From: Gracilariopsis chorda | Taxonomy: Eukaryota; Rhodophyta; Florideophyceae; Gracilariales; Gracilariaceae | Direction of reading: 5' to 3' | Length of the DNA stretch: 64,000 nucleotides | Assembly (NCBI GenBank): GCA_003194525.1 | Contig: NBIV01000277.1 | Span: 1-64,000 of the forward strand | Shown: positions 24,082-33,143 of the stretch, in pieces | Numbering within the stretch: position 1 is the first letter of the stretch | How the letters are laid out: every line of letters begins with the position of its first letter | Position numbers and translations under genes: made by a program | Notes under the pieces: generated by a model | What the model was told of the DNA's origin: nothing | The model's database searches: none | What the model saw: only the letters and a program-made list of their open reading frames with translations

Positions 24082-24306
24082 ACTCGACTCGTACACTTGC
24101 ACATTATTTGGGATGCTAAATTGAATGTTATTTTCAAAACAAGTGTCTTTAACATAGAAACATGCTAGACTTGCTCTAAGAAGTGCCTGAAACAGGTCAT
24201 GAAAGGCTAAATACATTTTCCAGCAACGCACATCTTGCGCATTACAGACACCCTCCGCCGCCTGTTGCTTGGCGTACAAAAAAATCTGCGGTCCATCCAA
24301 CACCAT
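24082..24306 (-). pseudogene. N-terminal fragment of an unidentified protein cut by the duplication junction
   Basis: A minus-strand frame starts at 24306 (MVLDGPQIFLYAKQQAAEGV) and has a coding-like, helix-rich composition with spaced cysteines. It runs straight into the inner breakpoint at 24081/24082, after which it reads a few codons of Helitron sequence and stops. The simplest reading is a host gene whose 3' part was removed or displaced when the inverted duplication formed. No family is recognised, and a chance frame is possible. Confidence 0.35.
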
Positions 24307-24566
24307 TACAGTAGAATATTAGCATTTTAAGTCGTGAGACGAGGACGACAAAATAAAGTCACGAGCCAGTGAGAGAGAGGTACCTCTCACTCACACGTCC
24401 AATCCTCGAAAGTCGTGGTTTCGTAAAATCTACCCTTGGTATGCCACGGATGCCATGTTCCAAACCTCACTCTAAAGTTACAGTTTATGGTCACCATAAT
24501 GGCGCGCTTCGCTGATTTAGACAGTAGGACTGCTGAAATCTCTGTAGAGTTAAGACAGCGTGGATC

Positions 24567-24617
24567 TTTTAGGGGTTTTTTAGGGGTTTTTAGGGGTTTT
24601 TAGGGGTTTTTAGGGGT
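24567..24617 (+). repeat. telomere-like tandem repeat (TTTTTAGGGG)n
   Basis: About five copies of a 10-bp T/G-rich unit, TTTTTAGGGG (first unit with one extra T), stand alone in non-repetitive sequence 0.5 kb from the inner junction of the inverted duplication. The T-run plus A plus G-run form resembles known eukaryotic telomere repeats such as TTTTAGGG, but I do not know this organism's telomere unit. Confidence 0.7.
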
Positions 24618-26100
24618 CTGGAACGTGTTATGGTATAGAGATATAACAGTGCTATGTCATGGTTGTATTTAACCTACCGCATATGCTACACAAGCTGTGA
24701 GACGACCGGGCTACAAGAGAGTCCGGCGAGACACTCATGCGAGCGTCCAGCGATACTTGTAGTGAGCTGCCACACAAGCGATTCAAAAAGTAGTATTTCA
24801 TGCAGCTCACCATACTGACTAAAGCAAGCTGCTGCCATTTAAGACGCCATCCACGAGTAATGTGGGTCAAATTCCTAATTATATGACGGTACTTTCAGAA
24901 ACTCTAATTCCGCAATTTCGTTTCATGTAACCAAACTTACATCGCTGGAGAGCTGTGAGCAAGACCTTTCTATTGGCGTAAACAATTCCCGTATCGGGCA
25001 ACCTGGGTCAAGGATTCGGTCTCCCAAATGTCGAACTCCTAGATTGCCTAAATGATGTTGAAAATAATGAAAATTAAATTATTTTGTATGATAAGGTGTC
25101 AAGGGATGACATTTTAGCTTCAACCCTGCTTCCCGACAAAAACTGCAACGTTCACCACTTTCTGCTGGAAACATTACTACGTAGAGTTCTAGCTACATCA
25201 AGTCGTACTTTTCCCTTCGCTTCAGCGCAGCCTTCATACTAATTAGCCTTGGCCTCAGAAGCTGTTCGGAAGGTAAAGTGGTCTCTCGTAGTACATCGTT
25301 ATCCGTCCGGGCCTTTATCAACTTACGAACAGCCTCTTTCGGTTGGATGGAAGGGTCTACCTGCAACAAAGACGTAAATATCCCAATTACAACATCTCAA
25401 CATTTCACAGCATCAACCAAGCTGAGAGCAACGAACATATGAAGGGGGAAGCAAATTATCTTTTAGAGTGGAACACACAATGGGTAATGTGAGTAAATTT
25501 TTCCGACACGTGTCCTCAAAATCGGCCTAAACACTACCATACACCCATATTATTATAATAAGCTTATTGGCATGGGACGTGACATTGTATGTAGCATAAA
25601 CAAAGAAATATGCTTGTATTTGGGAAACTTTTCGTGGAAATAGACGTATTAGATCACAGGGATTTCAATGCACTTTACCGTTTTCAAAACGAACCAATAG
25701 CGGATTTGCAACTTTTGCAGGTGCCGTAAACTGTTGACCTACATAACTCATGGATGGCGTGTTAATTGTTTCTAAACGGTTGTCCTCTAATGCTACAGTA
25801 ATCCATTATGTAGAGGCCTTTCCATGACAGTCACATGACCGATTTCTGAGGCTCTCACGTGCTCCTCACTGATAGCTTTCATCGCCAGCTAAGGAACAGC
25901 AGTCGTCCAAATTCAGAAATGTTGGAATTAATTGTGATGGGCTTTCAAACATAGAGTGATTGCCCAATCGGAACTCCATCCACTGCGAGCGCGGTACAGT
26001 ACCCATGCTCTGGTCTCACCAAGGCTGGATGAGAGGACAATAGAGTAGCAGGAGGCAGCGGGTTTATGCAATGCTCGAGATGTACGAGGACTTCAGCGGC
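24618..26100. other. intergenic sequence upstream of the phospholipase C-like gene
   Basis: AT-richer sequence with no convincing ORF, no RNA gene and no element that I recognise. The last 150 bases lead into the TATA box and leader of the phospholipase C-like gene. Confidence 0.5.
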
Positions 26101-26111
26101 AGTAGTATCTG

Positions 26112-26119
26112 TATAAAGG
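26112..26119 (+). promoter_or_regulatory. TATA box
   Basis: TATAAAGG lies 108 bases upstream of the ATG at 26228, a plausible distance for a Pol II core promoter driving the secreted phospholipase C-like gene. Confidence 0.5.
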
Positions 26120-26443
26120 CCAGAAGCCGGCCTGTCCGTTTTCAGTATTCACAGATATCTAGTCCCATCTTCTTCACGGCCTACATCGCAAAGACATTCA
26201 CGCCTCTACTGCCGTTGGTTGTTCAACATGGCCACGCATCGTATTATTTCTCTCATCGTTATAGCTTCTGTAACCCTGACCGTTCTTGCATGGGACGCCG
26301 GCCCAAAATCATGCATTCATAGTGAATGCAGCGGCGTAAAGCTTTCTCCGCAAAAAGTTCTGGATACGAGGCCTGCGTATGCCAATTCTGCCCCATGGGG
26401 TCGTGTTGCAGACTGTCCGGCAAGCTACACCAACAACGGTGCC

Positions 26444-26716
26444 TGTTGAGTGGGTGGTTACCTCGGCTCCAGAGAGAGCGAGTATTCTCAGGTCTTTATA
26501 TGCACCTATGCCAAACCCTGCTAAAATCTAAGGTGCTAGATACTTCAGTGGTCACAGTGCAGGGAACCACTTAATACGGATATCACATCAAGATGGTGGT
26601 GTCACTCTCTTTTCGTGAGAAGGGAGGACACTACTGTGCTCATCTCTCTTACTCACCTCTCACCTCTCACGCGAGGTATTGACGTGTCTCATGGCAAACA
26701 TATCTCTCTTACATCA
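26444..26716 (-). repeat. Copia LTR (left)
   Basis: 273 bp, TG...CA ends, flanked on the left by the target duplication GTGCC (26439-26443). The RT/RNase H end of pol lies just inside it, so this is the 3' LTR in element orientation. Confidence 0.95.
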
Positions 26717-29700
26717 TCCCCCCCATGCCATGAGTACCTTCCAATACGCCCAAGAGCCCTCGTAACACCTTGAACCGCGCCCTGGCCACTGGTGTGGTAA
26801 AAATATCAACAGTCATGTCATCTGTGCTGTAATGCTGTAGTCTGATAGATCCCGACTTCACTTCGTCCTGAAGAAAATGATACCTAAGTTCGACATGCTT
26901 CGCTCTACGGCCACCTGATGCGCAATTCCAAGACGCCGGTGTTGTCTTCGTATACATTCGTAGGTTGCAAATTCTCTGCAAGTCCTAGTTCTCCGAGAAT
27001 ATTACGTGTCCATTTAACCTGCTTCAAGCATTCCGAAAGCGCAATATATTCCGATTCGGTGATAGATGTTTCAACGCATTTTTGCTTAACTTTGTGCCAG
27101 TCTACTAGATTTCCGAGTAAATAGAGACAGAAGCCGCTGGTTGACTTCCTGTTAGTCGAATCACCAGCCCAATCTGCGTCTGCATAAGCACTGAGCACTT
27201 CTTTGACATTGTTCGTAGCAGAAATTGTGAGTCCATATCTCTTAGTGCCATTCAGGTATCGTGGCACTCTCTTGACTCCGTTCCAATGTGCGACAGTGGG
27301 GTCCGCCTGGGTGCGAGAGAGAATGTTGACCGCATTACTTATGTCAGGTCTCGTGCTGGTCGAGAGATAGAGAAGTGACCCAATTGCTTCCTGATAGGTA
27401 GTCCTGGATGGAAAACATTCTGCATTGGACGCATCTGATATTCTGTATCCATTTCGCATGGGAGTGGCAACAGCATTAGATCGTTCCATGCCGAATCGAG
27501 TGAGACTTTTCTCTACAGATGGCTGCTGGTGCAATATCATTCCGTCTTCCTCTCGTTGAATGTATACACCCAAGAAGCTGTCTGTCTTCTTACATTCTTT
27601 CATTTCAAATTCTGAAGCCAGCAAGCTCTTCGTCTTGGCAATGAGATCTTTGTCCTTTCCAATGAGGAAGACGTCATCTACGTAGAGTAAAAGCCATAGT
27701 CTCTGCTCTTTGCGACCCATATAAAGGAAGCATGGGTGTGTCAAGCACTGTGTGAATCCCAGGTTCAGAACGCGTCAGTAAACAATCGGCTCCAGATTGA
27801 GTTTGACTTCTTTAGACCATAGATGGATCTATTCAGCTTGAGCACCTGGTCATTTTGCAAACCGATGTCCAGTTCTTCTGTAGGTAATATGTAAATCGGT
27901 TCATTCTTGTCAATGTGATCATTCAGAAATGCACACTTCAGATCAAGCTGATGTATTTCAAGACTAAGAAAGCAGGCGAGTGTTAGTGCCACACGGACTG
28001 TCCCAAAGTCAACTACAAGTGAGTATACTTGAGGTACATGTCCTTCTTGGCATCCCTTTGCGACTATCTTAGCCTTGAATCTTGAGACAGAACCGTCGTC
28101 ACTCTGTTTTGTAGCGAAGATGATCTTGAAGCCAATGAATTTTGCTCCCGTGGGTCTACGGACCACGTCCCATGTTTCCATTTTCTTCAGAGATGCCAAT
28201 TCTTCCTCGACTGCCTTCTCCCAGCTCCTCCAATCAGTGGGCTGCTTCGCTTCTTGCAAATCCTCGGGAGTAGAACTAGCACTGTGCGCCCGTGAGATGA
28301 GGGAGCTGTCATGCATGTCAGAGAATCTTGCTGGGGGTTCACGATTACGTTCTGTATAGCGTCGTGCTGGGTAATGAGTTAAGAATTCTTGGATTCTTGG
28401 TGTCATTATTAAGTCCTCGCTTGACTCAATACTTCATGGTTGTTGTTCGGCTTCATGTTCTGTCCCATCTGCTTCTTCATGTCCGTCTTCATTTCCAAGG
28501 TTCCTTGTGCCGTTGTCTTTATTCTCCACCTTCCCGAATTCCACTTCTGGGCTACGTTCATCCACATCTTCTACAGGTACTTCGACATGAAATTCTTCAT
28601 CTTGCGGGCTAAGTGATGGAGGTTCTTGCTGAACTACATCCTCCTGGACAACTGATACGTTTTGAGCGCTGTTCCCGAACAATTCTCTCCCCGGGAATGC
28701 AGTTTCATTGATGGTAATATGCCTTGCGAACCTAATGGAACCTCTTTCAATATCGTAAACACGGTAGTTGAGGTGAGCTAAGCAACGCAGGAGGATGCCA
28801 CGACGAGCTTTGCTCTCCAGTTTCTTCCTCTTAGTGACATGAACCCATACTTCGCAACCAAAGGTCCTCATCGAGCTGACGTTCGGGGCATTCCCAGTCA
28901 ACATTTCGTGAGGCGTTTTCCCACCTGTTGCGTTGCTGCTCAAGTTGTTCAATATCCTTGTCGCAGTCACTACTGCTTCTCCCCAGAAGCGTAAAGGCAA
29001 CCCTGCATGTCTTAGCATTGCCCTGACCATCTCCATCGCCGATCGATTGAAGCGTTCGGCCACACCATTCTGCTGCGGTGTGTATGGTGCGCTGTTTTCC
29101 CAGTCAATGCTTTCAGTGGCGAGGTACTTGCGTAGTTCCACATACTTTGGTCCGTTGTCCGAGTACACAAGCTTGATCTTTTTCTCCGTTTGTCTCTCAA
29201 ACTTCATTTGGAAGCACCTGAACTGACTTGTCAATTCCTTCCGCTTCGAGATTAGGCGTACATTTTTGTACCTGGACTTCTTATAGATGAATGATACAAA
29301 GTACTTTCTGTTGCTAATGCTAGGTGTACTGAGCGGCCCACATATGTCGGTGAATATTACATCTCCAATGTGTGCATTGCCTGTGCTTCTTCCAGCCAGG
29401 ATCAGTCTGTTCATCTTTCCTTCAATACACGGAACATAGTCTGCACCCTGCTGAGGCCTGTTCTCTAGGTTGAGCCCCAACACAGGCTTTCTGCTGGCCA
29501 TTTGGCGGATTGCTGTTTTCCAATATGACCAAGCCTCTCATGCCAGAGTCGTAAACCTTTGGGATCCTTAGCTCCCATAGCTCTATGGCCAGTTTCCTTA
29601 GCCAACAAGGTATACACTCCTTCACATTGCTGCAATTTGATTGTTTTGCCGTCCTTGGTGATGGTGCAGCCGGATCCATCGAACCACACCACGTACCCAT

Positions 29701-29741
29701 TCTCGACCAGTCGTAGGCACAATACCAAGTTGCATTCCATA

Positions 29742-30459
29742 TGTCGATGGCCACCCACTAGGCCGGCGCATCAAACTGATTTGCGCACTCCAGAGATGCC
29801 CGTAGAAATTAGCGAAAAAGTGGTTCTTCGTAATTTCTGTTAGGCATGTTAATTTAGAGTTTACTAAGCTATTTAAACAAGTCTGTTTGTAGTAACCTTT
29901 TTGCTTCCCCAAATTGACACTCAATCTTTTTCGGGCTCCGAAATTTTCGAGCAATTATCTCAGAAATTTCGGAGTGCAATTTCCAATTTTTCATTCCAAT
30001 TCCACTTAATCCACTTCTTGATCTCAAGTCAGATCCTCCAGATGATCAGACTATCGAACTCGACTTGATCTCGTTCAGCTCATTGTATCGACTGTAAGCT
30101 GCCCGCCTCGCATTACTCCACTACTCTTCTGCCCCGACCTTGCCGTAGCTGTCAGCAACGGCTTACAGGTGCCCGGTTCTTTGTTTTCACGAAGTCGAAA
30201 TATTGGCGAAGTTATTTCTCTCGGGACTCGAACCCGGGGCCTAGCGGGTGGCGCCATTTTCCTGCATATGGCAGTCATGACTGTCGATGGCTACCCACTA
30301 GGCCGGCGCATCAAACTGATTTGCGCACTCCAGAGATGCCCGTAGAACTTAGCGAAAAAGTGGTTCTCCGTAATTTCTGTTAGGCATGCTAATTTAGAGT
30401 TTACTAAGCTATTTAAACACGTCTGTTTGTAGTAACCTTTTTGCTTCTCCAAATTGACA
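29742..30459 (-). mobile_element. TRIM-like miniature terminal-repeat element inside the Copia
   Basis: 718 bp with two 178-bp direct terminal repeats (29742-29919 and 30282-30459) that differ at about six positions. Flanks CCATA and CCATT look like a 5-bp target duplication with one change. The 362-bp core has no coding capacity. It interrupts the protease-integrase region of the Copia. Read on the minus strand, the first repeat ends with a Pol III A-box-like GGCCTAGTGGGTAG, and the core holds a perfect B-box-like GGTTCGAGTCC (30218-30228). A tRNA-like region therefore spans the repeat/core junction, recalling SINE-like or Cassandra-type terminal-repeat elements. Confidence 0.8.
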
Positions 30460-31573
30460 CCATTTCCTTCGCATAGAGTACATCCTTCAGTTCCAGTTCC
30501 AGGTCTTCTGTATTCCGTTGGGACATCCTTAACAGTAACGCTCCACCTTTTGTTGCTTGTATACGCCTTCCATCGCCAAGGGCAATGGTCCTAGGTTGTA
30601 CAGGTGTGAAATGCTCTGCTAGAGATTTGTCACCAACAATGTGGGATGTAGCTCCGGAATCAATCACAAAGCTGTGTTCCTCCTGGTGTGCAATGAGGGC
30701 CTGAAATCTCCCAGCTCTTTGGTGAATCTCACCCTTGTTATGAACGTTCAATCGACAATCTCGCTTTTAGTGGCCTCTACGTCCACATTTGAAGCATTAG
30801 CCTTTCACTCTGGCCTTCAAGGCACGTTCTGCTCCTACTGCGTTGGGTGGTGTGATTGCTGAAATTTCCTTTCCAGTTGTCACCCTGGTGTCGTACTCCT
30901 GCAGCAGCCTCGCCGTGACCTTATCCCAAGAGAGGTCTTTATCCGGCAATGTCTGAAGTGCTGATATGACTAACCCGTATACGCTGTCTGCTGTGCTGTC
31001 GAAACTCGAAAAGAGTACGGCAATGTGCATCGTCTCTTCAATTGGGCTTCCCATTGCTTCTATCCTCAAGAACATAGATTCCAAATCATCTACCTAGTCA
31101 GACATCACAGTTCCTTCCACGAATCGAGTCTGATGAAGCTTTGTTTGCACCTGTACCCTAGTAACTGCATTCTCTGTTGCATAACGTTCCTTCAGCTTTC
31201 CATAAATGACAAAAGGATTTTTCCGTTCCGATGCAATAGCACGGAGTGGTTTGTCACCCAAAGATTGAACCAAAAACATGCGCCCTTTGGCTACCTTGGG
31301 GTTCATCTCTTCAGAAAGTGCGTCCTTGTTTCCCTCTTCAGATTGATCCTCCAAAACGACCTTCAAAAGATCCTTCGATTCTGGAAGTGCTTCGATTCTC
31401 ACTTTCCACAGCGTAAAATCTTCATGGCGGCTCGCCGTAAATCTTGGAAACTTTTTAACCGAATCTTCTTCCATTGTGACTGTTCCTCTTCCTAAAAAAG
31501 AGGTGAGAACAAGCACCAGTGACAGAATCAAAGCAATTAGAGGTGCACCCACTTTTGTGTGCGATGCTACCAC

Positions 31574-31846
31574 TGTTGAGTGGGTGGTTACCTCGGCTCC
31601 AGAGAGAGCGAGTATTCTCAGGTCTTTATATGCTCCTATGCAAAACACTGCTAAAACCTAAGGTGCTAGATACTTCAGTGGTCACAGTGCAGGGGACCAC
31701 TCAAAACGGATATCACATCAAGATGGTGGTGTCACTCTCCTTTCGTGAGAAGGGATGACACTACTGTGCTCATCTCTCTTACTCACGTCTCACCTCTCAC
31801 GCAAGGTATTGACGTGTCTCATGGAAAACATATCTCTCTTACATCA
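31574..31846 (-). repeat. Copia LTR (right)
   Basis: 273 bp, the same length as its partner, followed by the target duplication GTGCC (31847-31851). Gag starts just inside it, so this is the 5' LTR in element orientation. Confidence 0.95.
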
Positions 31847-33143
31847 GTGCCACTTGCAGCCTTGGATCACACGATACCAGGGCCGGATCGCGAATACCAA
31901 ATTGTCCCTCAGGATTCACAAATATCGGTCTTTTCTGTTTCAAAGGTGGCAGCACGTACGGCAAAGGCTGTACCACCGTTTTCAAGAAGTACCACTGCAG
32001 GTCGGGTTACACCGACTACAGTTGTTTCTGCGACCGTTCGCCGCAAACGCTCTCTTCTGGTCACATTTCGTGTCCGAGTGGATACTTTCTCAACAAAATT
32101 CTGGCCCGTTGCCACAAGAAATGCCCCAATGGTTATACTATCACCGGAGAGACTTGTCATTGTCCGGTCATTACGCTTGGAATGGGACACATGTCGTGCC
32201 GCTCCAACGAGAAGAGAGTCCTAGCGCGCTGTTATCCAAAGAACGGAAATTGCTTCCCAGATCGTGAGTTCTACGGAGGCCTTTGCTACAAGAAATGTCC
32301 CGTCGGATCTAGGCGTAGTGCCGGTTCCACCTGCGTCCAAAGCATTCGCTGGCGCGGAAATACGCATCTCTGGATCGTGAAGAGGGCATTAGACCTGCTG
32401 AAGAACAGCAATGATCCGATTGGGCAGAGAATACATTCCATCATGAACAAAAAGTCTTGCCGAAACAAGTGGGAGGAAGGTTTATGGAACGAAGACGATG
32501 ACAACAACAAAGACAAGCCGCTGAAATCGCATGGCAGCCACTTTTTCAACGCCTTAGGAAGGGATTACAAAATGGCAAGCGCACTCCCGTTAAAACGTAC
32601 GCACTTGGTGGAGTCGAGGGTTGGCACCCAAAACGCTTTTAAGCACATGATCGACCGCATCTCAGTGGTTAGCAAGACATCCAACCCCAGTGAAGGAGAT
32701 TGTGAAATGCTCGACGCTGCACTGCACTACGTCACTGACGTGACAATGCCAATTCACGCCAACGGCTTCAGCGGTGGGCAGATTCCTTTGATGCTGCACC
32801 CTGTGTCTGAGTACTACGCACCACACATCCAGTCACGATTTCCAGCCAGAGCTAACTGGGACCGACGCTGGCATACGCAATCGCTCAGCAGTGTTTGCGG
32901 TTCAATCTCCCGAAAGAGCAACGCCGACCACACTTCTTCATTGATGTGTGCTCTTAGGAATTCTGGATCGATATGTTGGACCACACCCGAATTTGGTATT
33001 AATTACAAATGCTACTGCTTTCTGAATGATCCCTCGGTAGATGAGGCGATAGGAAGAGTTTTGTACAACGCATACCAGTCAACTGCAAGTTGCATATACG
33101 CGGCGACCAAGGCCACGTTTTACCACTAGTCTATCATTGAATC

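Larger units (their letters stand above)
26444..31846 (-). mobile_element. Ty1/copia LTR retrotransposon with both LTRs, fossil
   Basis: 273-bp LTRs (TGTTGAGTGG...TTACATCA) lie at 26444-26716 and 31574-31846, and the 5-bp target duplication GTGCC flanks both ends. On the minus strand the order is gag (about 31.49-30.77 kb), protease (VIDSGATSHIVGD near 30650), integrase (about 29.6-28.7 kb, with GVAERFNRSAMEMVRAMLRH) and RT/RNase H (28.4-26.7 kb, with LLLYVDDVFLIGK and SAYADADWAGD). The two LTRs differ at about 12 of 273 positions by my count (about 95.6% identity), which suggests a moderately recent insertion. It is broken in several places and carries a TRIM-like insertion at 29742-30459. 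Confidence 0.95.
26228..33129 (+). pseudogene. secreted zinc-dependent phospholipase C-like gene, fossil split by a Copia insertion
   Basis: The 5' part (26228-26443) starts MATHRIISLIVIASVTLTV, a typical signal peptide ending near AWDAG, then a short Cys-containing segment. The 3' part (31852-33129) encodes a Cys-rich region of roughly 120 residues with repeated C-P-x-G-(Y/F) motifs. A domain like the zinc-dependent phospholipase C family (Pfam Zn_dep_PLPC, which includes bacterial alpha-toxins) follows, with RWRGNTHLWI, KSHGSHFFNALG and HYVTDVTMPIHANGF, whose Trp, His and Asp residues fit the zinc ligands. In the family these enzymes hydrolyse phospholipids outside the cell or in membranes. 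A complete Copia element lies between the two parts, so I treat the locus as a fossil. The gene has an algal or protist secreted look, and transfer from bacteria is possible but untested. Confidence 0.75.
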
